A stretch of DNA of 64,000 nucleotides. Origin: Pantoea agglomerans (GTDB taxonomy: Bacteria > Pseudomonadota > Gammaproteobacteria > Enterobacterales > Enterobacteriaceae). Below are positions 28,915 through 38,100 of this stretch, piece by piece. The stretch spans positions 744,001 through 808,000 of the forward strand of contig NZ_CP083809.1 of assembly GCF_020149765.1 (NCBI RefSeq), given 5' to 3'. The notes beneath the pieces are model-generated. The model searched no databases. It saw nothing but the letters and a program-made list of their open reading frames with translations, and was not told the DNA's origin. Both the position numbers and the translations under genes were made by a program. Within the stretch, counting starts at the first letter, position 1; every line of letters begins with the position of its first letter.

Positions 28915-31187
28915 ATGAAAAAGCGAGTGCCACATCTGGCGCACTGGGGCGCATTCACCGCCGTTACTGAAAACGATCGCCTGACTGGCTGCGAGCCGTT
29001 CTTCGCCGACGCCGATCCGTCGCCGATGCTGAACACCATTCCCGAGCTGGTCTACTCCGACAAGCGTATTCGGCAGCCGATGGTGCGCCGCTCCTGGCTG
29101 AAGTCGCGCGAAAAAAGCGACCGTACGCTGCGCGGCCGCGAAGATTTTGTTGCCGTCGACTGGGAGACCGCGCTGGATCTGGTGGCGGAGGAAAACCGCC
29201 GCATCCGCGAACGCTACGGCGCCTCCGGCATTTTCAACGGTTCTTACGGCTGGTCGTCGGCGGGCCGCGTCAACCACGCGCGCACCCTGGTGCGTCGCTT
29301 CTATTTTCAGGGCGGCGGCGGCGTCGACCAGCAGGGCAACTACAGCTGGGGCGCGGCGCAGTTCTTCCTGCCCTATGTGATCGGCACCTATATGCCGCTG
29401 ACCGGCCGCGTCACCGACTGGCCGCAGGTGGTAGAGCACGCGGAGATCTTCGTCGCCTTCGGCGGGCTGGCGCTGAAAAATGCCCAGGTGGCGTCAGGCG
29501 GCGCAGGCCAGCACAGCCTGAAGCCGGCGCTGGAGCAGCTGGCGGCCAAAGGCACGCCGGTGATCAATATCAGCCCGATGCGCGACGACTGCCCTGAGTT
29601 TGTTAACGCCGACTGGATCCCGATTCGTCCCAACACCGACGTGGCGCTGATGCTGGCGCTCGGCTACGAAATCGCCCAGCGCAACGCGGTGGACGAGGCG
29701 TTTCTCGCCAGCCACTGCACCGGCTGGCCGCAGCTGCGCGCCTATCTGCTGGGGGAAAGCGACGGCGTCGCCAAAACCGCCGGCTGGGCGAGCCGCATCA
29801 CCGGCATTGCGCCGGAGCGCATTGTTCAGCTGGCAGAGCAGCTGATCGGCAAGCGCAGCTTTATTACCTGCTCCTATTCGGTACAGCGCGCCCATCGCGG
29901 CGAGCAGCCTTACTGGATGATGATTGCGCTCTCGTCGATGCTTGGCCAGCCGGGTCTGCCGGGAGCGGGCTTCTCGTTCGGCCACGGTTCAATGAACAGC
30001 GTCGGCAATCCGCGTCAGGACGGCCCGGCGCCGCTGATGGCCACCGGCCCCAATCCCTCTGGCCTGTCGATTCCGGTGGCGCGCATCAGCGATATGCTGC
30101 TTAATCCGGGCCAGCCTTACAGCTTCCAGGGCGAGACCCTGACCTATCCCGATATCCATCTGGTGCACTGGGCGGGCGGCAATCCCTTCCACCACCATCA
30201 GCAGCTTAACCGGCTGGTAGAGGGCTGGCAGAAACCGGACACCGTGGTGGTGCAGGATATTGTCTGGACACCGGCGGCGCAGATGGCGGATATCGTACTG
30301 CCCGCCACCACCACGCTGGAGCGCAACGATATCGGCGGCTCCTCGCGCGACCGCTTTGTGCTGGCGATGCATCAGGCGATCAGGCCGCAGCACCAGGCGC
30401 GTAACGACTTCGATATTTTCGCCGATCTCGCCGAGCGCCTCGGCTATCGCGAGCAGTTTACCGAGGGGCGCGACGAGCGGCAGTGGATCGAATACCTCTA
30501 CCAGCAGTGTGCGACGGCCCATGCGCGCAAGGGGATAGATTTCCCGGCGTTCGCCGAGTTCTGGTCGCGCGGCTTCGTCGAGATCCCGGAGGGAGGCAAG
30601 CCCTACGTCTTTATGGAGGATTTCCGCGCCGATCCCGCGCGCAACCCGATCAAAACTGCCAGCGGCAAGATCGAGCTTTTCAGCCAGACCATTGCCGATT
30701 ACCAGCTGGCGGATTTCGCCGGTCATCCCGAATGGCGCGAGCCTCAGGAGTGGCTGGGCGCCTCGCTGAGCGAGCAGTTCCCGCTGCATATGATCTCTGT
30801 GCAGCCGTCGGATCGGCTGCACAGCCAGCTTGACGCTACGCCGACGGTGCAGGGCAACAAAACCGCCGGCCATGAAACCCTCTATATGCATCCGCAGGAT
30901 GCAGCGGCGCGCGCTATCGCCGACGGTGAGGTGATTGAGGTGCGTAACGCGCGCGGCGCGATGCTGGCGGGCGTGCGCCTTACCGACGGGCTGACGCCGG
31001 GCGTGGTGATCGTCGCCACCGGCGCCTGGTTCGACCCGGCTTCGGCGCAGAGTGGCAGCCGTTCGACCGCGCGGGCAACCCCAACGTGCTGACGCTGGAT
31101 ATCGGCACCTCGTCGCTGACGCAGGGGCCAAACGCCATGAGCTGCCTGGTCGAGATCAAAAAGCATGTGGATTGCAAAATCGCGTAA
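28915..31187 (+). pseudogene. Molybdopterin S/N-oxide reductase (BisC/TorZ-like), frameshifted near the 3' end
   Basis: The protein belongs to the DMSO-reductase family of Mo-bis-MGD enzymes, closest to BisC/TorZ (biotin or methionine sulfoxide, or TMAO). No twin-arginine signal is seen, so it would be cytoplasmic, like BisC. The Mo-ligand serine region GSYGWSSAG, the FERN-like LERND block and TASGKIELFSQ are intact. The frame from 28915 stops at 31092 after an unrelated tail (725 aa). From 31038 another frame gives GFGAEWQPFDRAGNPNVLT to a stop at 31187, the expected family C-terminus. A single C missing from the CCC run at 31035-31037 explains this; the intact product would be about 757 aa. 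This may be true decay or a sequencing error. Confidence 0.8.
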
Positions 31188-31194
31188 CAAACAC

Positions 31195-31272
31195 ATGGCT
31201 GGTTACATTTTGCCGGACACTGTTGCGTTTAGGTGATGGCAGCCCGTCTCGCGGCCTTGTTACAGTCAGGGT
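31195..31272 (+). promoter_or_regulatory. Upstream control region of Omr-type sRNA 1
   Basis: The stretch before the sRNA start includes GGTTACATTTTGC, which resembles an OmpR half-site (GGTTACAT), and a GTTGCGTTT element also present before the second copy at about 33251. This shared upstream sequence suggests common control. OmpR binding is inferred from the known regulation of omrA and omrB. Confidence 0.5.
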
Positions 31273-31348
31273 CCCAGAGGTATTGATGGGTGAACATCAA
31301 TAGATTTTCTTGATTACACCAACCTGCGCAGATGCGCAGGTTTTTTTT
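31273..31348 (+). ncRNA. OmrA/OmrB-type small RNA, copy 1
   Basis: OmrA and OmrB are Hfq-dependent sRNAs induced by EnvZ-OmpR that repress outer-membrane protein, ompR and curli-regulator mRNAs through their conserved 5' end. Here the 5' end CCCAGAGGTATTGAT, then GGTG, is that of E. coli OmrA/B. A short central hairpin follows (ATCAA...TTGAT). The 3' end ACACCAACCTGCGCAGATGC with its GCGCAGG stem and nine T residues is the conserved terminator. The length is about 76 nt. Which E. coli copy it corresponds to is not clear; the 3' GCGCAGATGCGC loop is OmrB-like. Confidence 0.92.
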
Positions 31349-31410
31349 TGCCTGACGCGCCGATTACGAACTGATACACAGTTTTCCTGTTAACGGCGTA
31401 GCGCTTTCTT

Positions 31411-31416
31411 TATAAC
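31411..31416 (+). promoter_or_regulatory. Candidate -10 box for the FtsI-like gene
   Basis: TATAAC lies 45 bp before the start codon, with TGTTAA 17 bp further upstream (31388-31393) as a weak -35. The sRNA terminator just before it means this gene needs its own promoter. Confidence 0.35.
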
Positions 31417-31460
31417 TGCTCGCGTGGATATTTTTTTACTTTTCTTTGCAGCGGATTGCC

Positions 31461-33188
31461 ATGCCCCGGATAAAAAAACTACTGGGAAAAGACCAGATCA
31501 AAGCCCCGTTTAACCCGTTTCGTTTTCGCCTGATCTGCCTTGGCGTGCTGACCTGCATGGTGGTGCTGATGGCGCGCATCGCCGATCTGCAGTTTCTGAA
31601 CCAGCCGATGCTGGAGCATGAGGCGGATCAGCGCTCGCTGCGCACCGTTACGCTGCCGACCAACCGCGGCACCCTGCTGGATCGCAACGGCGAAGCGCTG
31701 GCGCTCTCGGTGCCGTCGCGCGACGTTATCGCCGATCCGATGCGCGTGCTGGAGGCGAATCCCGACTTCCTTAGCGCCAAATGGGCCTATCTGGCCTCGG
31801 CGCTCAATATGCGTCCCGAGCAGATCGCCGCGCAGATCACCGCCAATCCGAAACGCCGCTTTCTCTATCTGGGCCGCAAGGTCGAGCTTGGCATCGCCAA
31901 AGATATTGCCGAGCTGCACCTGAAGGGCATAAGCGAAGTCTATGACGACAGCCGTTTCTATCCCATGAGCGAGGCGGCCGCGCCGCTGATCGGCATCGTC
32001 GGCGCGGACAATATCGGCCTGAACGGGCTGGAGAAGGGCTACGACAAGATTTTGCAGGGCGTGCCGGGCAAAGAGGTGTACCGCCAGGATGCCGCAGGCC
32101 ACATTATTTCCATGCTGAGCTATACGCCGCCGACCCAGCCGCCGACGGTGCAGCTCAGCATCGACAAGTTCGATCAGTACACTCTTTACAGCAAGCTGCG
32201 CGACGGCGTGCTGCTCAACAAAGCGGACTCCGGCGCGGCGGTGCTGGTGAAGATCGACACCGGCGAAATTCTCGGTATGGCCTCATATCCGTCGTTTAAC
32301 CCCAACAACTACGACGGCGCCACGCCGGCGCAGATGCGCAACGCGGCGATCAACGACAGCTACGAGCCGGGTTCAACGGTGAAACCGCTGGTGGTGATGG
32401 AGGGGCTGGAGCGCCATCTGGTGCGCCCCGATTCGGTGATCGACACCACCCCCTACCGGGTCAACGGCCACCTGATCCGCGACGTTGGCCACTGGCCGCG
32501 CCTGACCATGACCGGCATTCTGCAAAAATCGAGCGACATTGGCGTCTCCCATATTGCGCTGGCGATGCCTGCCGAGGCGCTGGTCAATACCTATCAGGCC
32601 TTTGGCCTCGGCAAACCCACCGGCCTGGGGCTGACCGGCGAGAGCGTTGGCTACTTTCCGGCGCACCGTCAGCGCTGGGCCGATATCGAGCGCGCGACCT
32701 TCTCCTTCGGCTATGGGCTGCGCGTGACGCCGCTGCAGATTGCGCGTGAATACGCCACGCTCGGCTCGTTCGGCGTTTACCGCCCGCTGTCGATTACCCG
32801 CGTGACGCCGCCGGTGCTCGGCAAGCAGGTGGCGAACCCGGAAACGGTAAAAGAGGTGGTGCATATGCTGGAGAGCGACGTGCTGCCGGGCGGCACCGGT
32901 ATTAAAGCTGCGGTGCCGGGCTACCGGCTGGCGACCAAAACCGGTACGGCGGAGAAGATGGGCGACAGCGGCAAATATGACGGCGGCTATATCAACTATA
33001 CCGCTGGCGTTGCGCCTGCCAGCCATCCAGAGGTGGCGCTGGTGGTGATGATCAACCATCCCACCGCCGGCGATCACTTCGGCGGCTCGGTTGCCGCGCC
33101 GATCTTCGGTAATATCATGGGGCCGGTGCTGAAGCATATGAATATCGCGCCGGACGCTATCTACAGCAAGCCTTCAGATAAATCTTAG
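31461..33188 (+). CDS. FtsI-like class B penicillin-binding protein (PBP3 paralogue)
   Basis: This 575-aa monofunctional transpeptidase is highly similar to E. coli FtsI (588 aa). An N-terminal membrane anchor (about 27-45) is followed by the pedestal domain with NRGTLLDRNG and a transpeptidase domain. The active-site Ser305 lies in GSTVKPL and Lys493 in TKTGTAEK. The second motif reads Ser357-Ser-Asp359, where FtsI has SSN. The gene is outside the dcw cluster, so it is a paralogue such as the alternative PBP3 described in Salmonella, not the main division enzyme; the equivalence is inferred. The ATG at 31461 gives MPRIKKLLGKDQIK. It sits between two Omr-type sRNAs on the same strand. Confidence 0.9.
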   Translation: MPRIKKLLGKDQIKAPFNPFRFRLICLGVLTCMVVLMARIADLQFLNQPMLEHEADQRSLRTVTLPTNRGTLLDRNGEALALSVPSRDVIADPMRVLEANPDFLSAKWAYLASALNMRPEQIAAQITANPKRRFLYLGRKVELGIAKDIAELHLKGISEVYDDSRFYPMSEAAAPLIGIVGADNIGLNGLEKGYDKILQGVPGKEVYRQDAAGHIISMLSYTPPTQPPTVQLSIDKFDQYTLYSKLRDGVLLNKADSGAAVLVKIDTGEILGMASYPSFNPNNYDGATPAQMRNAAINDSYEPGSTVKPLVVMEGLERHLVRPDSVIDTTPYRVNGHLIRDVGHWPRLTMTGILQKSSDIGVSHIALAMPAEALVNTYQAFGLGKPTGLGLTGESVGYFPAHRQRWADIERATFSFGYGLRVTPLQIAREYATLGSFGVYRPLSITRVTPPVLGKQVANPETVKEVVHMLESDVLPGGTGIKAAVPGYRLATKTGTAEKMGDSGKYDGGYINYTAGVAPASHPEVALVVMINHPTAGDHFGGSVAAPIFGNIMGPVLKHMNIAPDAIYSKPSDKS

Positions 33189-33300
33189 AAAAATCAGCAT
33201 GTAACCAGGTAGCGAACTTATTCATACCTGGTTTCATTTCCCCGAATTCCGTTGCGTTTTCGCGCTGTTTTGTCCCGCCGCAGAGTGCGAGGATAACAGT

Positions 33301-33409
33301 CCCAGAGGTATTGATAGGTGCGAAAACGCGCTGCACCATGCAGCGGCATCCGCAAGGATAATCCACCCTGTTTATTGCACCAACCCACGCGGATGCGTGG
33401 GTTTTTTTT
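33301..33409 (+). ncRNA. OmrA/OmrB-type small RNA, copy 2
   Basis: The 5' end CCCAGAGGTATTGATAGGTG is that of OmrB. The 3' end GCACCAACCCACGCGGATGC with the GCGTGGG stem and nine T residues is an OmrA/B terminator in which the stem bases have changed in a compensating way. The middle is longer than usual, with two possible hairpins: GCTGCACCATGCAGC and ATCCGCAAGGAT (GNRA-type loop). The predicted length is about 109 nt against 80-90 nt in E. coli. GATAACAGT directly upstream parallels GTTACAGTCAGGGT before copy 1. Confidence 0.92.
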
Positions 33410-33422
33410 TGCCTGCTGTAAC

Positions 33423-33472
33423 CGCTTTGCCACCTTCTCACATCTCTTAACCTGCTCTTAACGCTTTGCCAC
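33423..33472. repeat. Cluster of 8- and 11-bp direct repeats
   Basis: CGCTTTGCCAC occurs at 33423-33433 and 33462-33472. Between them CTCTTAAC is repeated at 33444-33451 and 33455-33462, an 11-bp period typical of tandem half-sites for OmpR/PhoB-type regulators. It lies about 130 bp upstream of the small ribbon-helix-helix gene. The function is not known. Confidence 0.55.
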
Positions 33473-33544
33473 GAACAAAAAAATCGCCGCTGTGGCAGGC
33501 TACTTGCAACGAAACGTTGTGCCGCATTCCATAACGGATCGCCA

Positions 33545-33582
33545 GCCTTTTGCGGCGTGGGTAGCGTCGCAAAAGGCGTTTT
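33545..33582 (+). terminator. Strong hairpin with T-run upstream of the ribbon-helix-helix gene
   Basis: A 13-bp stem (GCCTTTTGCGGCG with CGTCGCAAAAGGC, one G-T pair) and a 7-nt loop are followed by GTTTT. It lies 20 bp before the small gene's start, so it could act as a leader attenuator or end a short upstream transcript. Confidence 0.5.
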
Positions 33583-33601
33583 ATCGCTGATGGAAGAACC
33601 T

Positions 33602-33790
33602 ATGCCGAAAACTAAAGATCGAACGCCGCGCGGTGAGGGGAAATCCGCTGCGTTTCAACTGCGCATTCCGCTTCAGCTGCACCAGCAGCTGCGCGAACTC
33701 ACCGAGGCGGAAAACGTCACGCTCGGCTGCTGGCTGAAAGAGCTGGCGCGGCGCGAGCTGCGTCGTCGCGGCATCATCCCTCAGGGATAA
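33602..33790 (+). CDS. Small ribbon-helix-helix (Arc/HicB-like) protein
   Basis: This 62-aa basic protein has a charged N-terminal tail (about 1-16) and then AAFQLRIPLQLHQQLRELTE and a second helix CWLKELARRELRRRGI, the strand-helix-helix pattern of Arc/MetJ-type DNA-binding proteins and HicB-type antitoxin tails. No toxin gene adjoins it. The start at 33602 follows GGAAGAACCT; a frame from 33557 would add 15 residues through the hairpin. The target is unknown. It could regulate itself or the RND operon 180 bp downstream; this is inference. Confidence 0.7.
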   Translation: MPKTKDRTPRGEGKSAAFQLRIPLQLHQQLRELTEAENVTLGCWLKELARRELRRRGIIPQG

Positions 33791-33874
33791 GCTGGCTCGA
33801 TCCTGAACAAAACGTGCGGGATCGCCGCACGAAAGGTTTAGGGTTATCGTTTGGAAAATATATTTTACGCAACC

Positions 33875-33935
33875 TTGACAGCTTCCTGAACCGCCTCTCC
33901 CTACAATAGTTCTCCTTCTGAGAGTAATCACTCTC
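33875..33935 (+). promoter_or_regulatory. Leader of the first RND pump operon, with dyad
   Basis: A consensus TTGACA (33875-33880) and TACAAT (33902-33907) are separated by 21 bp, longer than the usual 17, so basal activity should be low unless a protein distorts the DNA. GAGAGT-AATC-ACTCTC (33920-33935) is a perfect 6-bp dyad between the -10 and the ribosome site and could be a repressor operator. Confidence 0.5.
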
Positions 33936-33967
33936 ATTACTTTCACCTGCTTATGATGAGAAGAACT

Positions 33968-35104
33968 ATGCGCCTGAAACTCCTTTCTGCCAGCGTAGTG
34001 TTTTTACTGGCGGCCTGCGATCAGGGAGGCGGCCAGCCTGCGGCCTCCAGCGTGCCGCAAGTGGGCGTCACCACGGTAAACAGCCAGCCCGTAACGCTGC
34101 TGACGCAGCTCCCCGGCCGCACTAACGCGGTGAAAACGGCTGAGGTGCGCCCGCAGGTCAGCGGCGTGGTGCAGAAGCTGCTGTTTACCGAAGGCGGCGA
34201 AGTGAAGGCGGGGCAGCCGCTCTACCAGATCGATCCGGCCACCTATAAAGCGGCCTATGACAAAGCGCTGGCGACCTGGCAGAACGACGCCATGGTCGTT
34301 AAGCGCTATCAGCCGCTGGCAGCGGCGCACGCCATCAGCCAGCAGACCTACGACGACGCCGTCGCCGCCGAGCGCACCGCCAAAGCTGACGTCGAGACCG
34401 CCAAAGTCAACCTCGACTACACGCTGGTGAAAGCGCCAATAGCCGGGCATATCAGCCGCTCGCTGGTCACCGCCGGCGCGCTGGTCACCAACGGCCAGAC
34501 CGACTATCTCGCCACCATTCAGCAACTCGATCCGATCTACGTCGACGTCAGCGAATCGGTCGCCGATCTGCTGCGCCTGCGTCGCGCCATGGCGCAGGGC
34601 AAGCTGGCAAAGGTGGACGACAACACCGCCGCCGTGAAGCTGCAGCTGGAAGATGGCAGCGCCTATCCGCTGGAGGGCAAGCTCGCCTTCTCTGAGGTGA
34701 ACGTCAGCGAAACCACCGGCACTGTAGTGCTGCGCGCCGTTTTCCCCAATCCGCATAACGAGCTGCTGCCCGGCATGTACGTGCATGCCATTCTGCCGCA
34801 GGGGGTGCAGCAGCAGGGCATTCTGCTGCCGCAGGAGGCGATCATGCATGACACCAAAGGGCAGCCCTACGTTTACGTCGTCAAAGGGGACAGCAGCGTC
34901 GAACAGCGCAGCATTACCACCGGCGAGATGGTGAAAGGAGACTGGCTGGTCAACAGCGGCCTGAAGAGCGGCGAGCAGGTGATCGTGAATGGTCTGCAAA
35001 ACGTGCGCAGCGGCAGCAAGGTCAAGGCCGTGGCCGCCACCACTCAGGATACGCCTGACGCAGGCAGCGTCAGCCTGTCGATGACCGATCCGTCGGCCCA
35101 GTAA
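33968..35104 (+). CDS. RND efflux periplasmic adaptor (AcrA/MexE-like lipoprotein)
   Basis: This 378-aa membrane fusion protein is a predicted lipoprotein (signal ending LLAACDQ). It shows the lipoyl half-motifs RPQVSGVVQKLLF and VKAPIAGHISRS flanking a short helical hairpin, then beta-barrel and membrane-proximal domains (LLPGMYVHAIL). It links the inner-membrane pump to the outer-membrane channel. The start at 33968 sits 4-5 nt after GAGAAGAA; another ATG 15 nt upstream is less likely. It is the first gene of a complete adaptor-pump-channel operon; the pump starts 9 bp later. Confidence 0.93.
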   Translation: MRLKLLSASVVFLLAACDQGGGQPAASSVPQVGVTTVNSQPVTLLTQLPGRTNAVKTAEVRPQVSGVVQKLLFTEGGEVKAGQPLYQIDPATYKAAYDKALATWQNDAMVVKRYQPLAAAHAISQQTYDDAVAAERTAKADVETAKVNLDYTLVKAPIAGHISRSLVTAGALVTNGQTDYLATIQQLDPIYVDVSESVADLLRLRRAMAQGKLAKVDDNTAAVKLQLEDGSAYPLEGKLAFSEVNVSETTGTVVLRAVFPNPHNELLPGMYVHAILPQGVQQQGILLPQEAIMHDTKGQPYVYVVKGDSSVEQRSITTGEMVKGDWLVNSGLKSGEQVIVNGLQNVRSGSKVKAVAATTQDTPDAGSVSLSMTDPSAQ

Positions 35105-35113
35105 GGAGAGGTC

Positions 35114-38100
35114 ATGTCTACATTCTTTATCAAGCGTCCGATTTTCGCCTGGGTTGTGGCGATCATCGTGATGCTGGTCGGCGCCATCGCCGCGCTGAAC
35201 CTGCCGGTTAATCAGTATCCCGATATTTCGCCGCCGGCGGTGTCGATCTCGGTAACCTATCCAGGCGCCAGCGCGGAAACCACACAGAACACCGTGGTGC
35301 AGGTGATCGAACAGCAGCTTAACGGGCTGGACGGCCTGCGCTATCTCGAGTCGAGCAGCGCCAGCGACGGCAGCGCGCAGATCATCGCCACCTTTAACCA
35401 GGGCATCAACCCCGATATCGCTCAGGTGCAGGTGCAGGACCGCGTCTCGCTGGCCGAGTCTCAGCTTCCTTCCGACGTCACCCAGCAGGGCATCCGCATC
35501 CGCAAGTACCAGAAGAACTTTATGATGGTGATCGGCCTGATCTCGAAAGACGGCAAGCTGAGCAACAGCGATCTGGCGGATATGCTGGTGTCGAAGCTGG
35601 AGGATCCCATCTCGCGCACCAAAGGCGTAGGCGACTTTATGGTGCTGGGCTCGGAGTATGCGATGCGCATCTGGCTCGATCCGGCGAAACTCTACAAATA
35701 TAACCTGATGCCGAGCGACGTCAGCACCGCCATCAGCAACCAGAACGTGCAGGTGTCGTCCGGCTCGCTCGGCGGCCTGCCGACCATTCCCGACGCCAAA
35801 ACCAGCGCCACTATTCTCGGTAAGTCGCGCTTCACCACGGTGAAGCAGTTTGAAAACGTGCTGCTCAAGGTCAACAGCGACGGCGCGCAGATCCGCCTGA
35901 AGGATGTCGCCAGCGTGGCGCTGGGGCCGCAGAGCTACACCATCGACTCGATCATGAACGGCAAGCCCTCCGCCGGCATTGCGCTGCGCCTGGCGACCGG
36001 CGCCAACGAGCTAGATACCGCCAACGCGGTGCGCGCCACTATCGCCTCGCTGAAGGATGCGCTGCCGGACAACGTCGAGGTCACCTACCCCTACGACACC
36101 TCGCCGGTGGTGAGCGCCTCGATCGAAGAAGTGGTGAAAACCCTGATCGAAGCGATCGTGCTGGTTTTCTTCGTGATGCTGATCTTCCTGCAGAATCTGC
36201 GTGCCACGCTGATCACCACCATGGTGGTTCCGGTGGTGCTGCTCGGCACCTTCGGCATTCTTGCCGCCTTCGGCTACAGCGTAAACACCCTGACGATGTT
36301 CGGCATGGTGCTGGCGATAGGGCTGCTGGTGGATGACGCCATCGTGGTGGTAGAGAACGTCGAACGCGTGATGCATGAAGAGCGGCTCGATCCAGAAGCC
36401 GCCACCATTAAGTCGATGCAGCAGATCCAGGGCGCGCTGTTCGGCATCGCGCTGGTGCTCTCGGCGGTGCTGCTGCCGATGGCCTTTTTCTCCGGCTCGA
36501 CCGGCGTGATTTATCGCCAGTTCTCTATCACCATCGTGTCGGCGATGGCGCTCTCGGTGCTGATGGCGCTGATTTTCACCCCGGCGCTCTGCGCCACGCT
36601 GCTGAAGCGCGCCTCGGCGGAGCATAAAACCACCGGCCTGGCAGGCTGGTTCAACCGCCATTTCGACAGTGGCACGCTGCACTACCAGCGCGGCGTCAGC
36701 AAAGTGATTTCGCGGCGCGGCCTGTTTATCGTGATCTATCTGGCGATCGTCGGCGTCACCGGCTTCCTCTTCACCCGCGTGCCGACCACCTTTCTGCCCG
36801 ATGAAGATCAGGGGCTGATGATGGTGCAGGTGACGCTGCCGGTGAACGCCTCGTCGCAGCGCACGCAGCAGGTGCTGAACGACCTCAACGCCTACCTGCA
36901 AAAGAACGAAGCCTCGGTGGTCGCCACCATGTTCGGCGTCAACGGCTTTAACTTTGCCGGACGCGGGCAGAACAGCGGCATGGCCTTTGTGCGCACCAAA
37001 GACTGGAGCGAGCGGACGCAGAGCGGCCAGAGCGTCAAGGCGCTGGCGGCGCGCATCAGCGCCCATTTCGCCAGCTACCCGAACGCCAGGATCTTTGCCA
37101 TGGTGCCGCCTGCGGTGATGGAGCTGGGCAACGCCACCGGCTTCGACTTCTATCTGCAGGATACCGCCGGGCACAGCCATCAGCAGATGATGGACGCGAC
37201 TCATCAGTTCGTGCAGCTGGCGAACCAGGATCCGCGTCTGGCGCAGGTGCGCATGAACGGCATGGAAGATGAGCCGATGTTCCAGCTGGAGATCAACGAC
37301 GAACGCGCCAGCGCGCTCGGCCTCAGCATGACTGACATCAATAACACGCTATCGGTGGCCTGGGGATCCAGCTATATCGACCAGTTTATGTACAACGGCC
37401 GCGTCAAGCAGGTCTACCTGATGGGCAAGGCGGCGTCGCGCGTCACGCCGGAAGATCTCAACAAGTGGTATTTCCGCAACAGCAGCGGAACCATGGTGCC
37501 GTTCTCCGCCTTCGCCAGCGGCAAATGGGTCAGCGGCTCGCCACACTTTGAACGCTTCAACGGCATGACCGCAGAGGAGATACAGGGCTCGCCGGCGGCG
37601 GGCTACAGCAGCGGTGAGGCGATGAAGGCGGTTGAAGCGATCGCGGCGAAGCTGCCGAAGGGCTTCCGCGTGCAGTGGTACGGCATCTCCTATGAGGAGC
37701 AGGCGTCTGGCTCGCAGACCACGCAGCTCTATGCCATCTCGATCCTCGTGGTGTTTCTCTGCCTGGCGGCGCTCTATGAGAGCTGGTCGATCCCGCTGTC
37801 GGTGATCCTGGTAGTGCCGCTCGGCATTCTCGGCACCATCAGCGCGGTGCTGCTGCGCGGCCTGCAGAACGACGTCTTCTTTCAGGTCGGGCTGCTGACC
37901 ACCGTCGGACTGGCGGCGAAAAACGCCATCCTGATCGTCGAGTTCGCCAAAGAGCTACACGAGCGCGAAGGCAGAACCCTGGTCGAGGCGGCGGTCGAGG
38001 CGGCGCGGCTGCGTATCCGACCCATCATCATGACCTCGATGGCCTTTATTCTCGGCGTGCTGCCGCTGACGATATCCAACGGCGCGGGCGCGGGCAGTCA

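Noticed and set aside
27735..29039. GalR extended to 29039
   Set aside because: The extra 101 residues overlap the divergent reductase gene; the conserved LacI-family start MATIKDVARLAG is at 28736.
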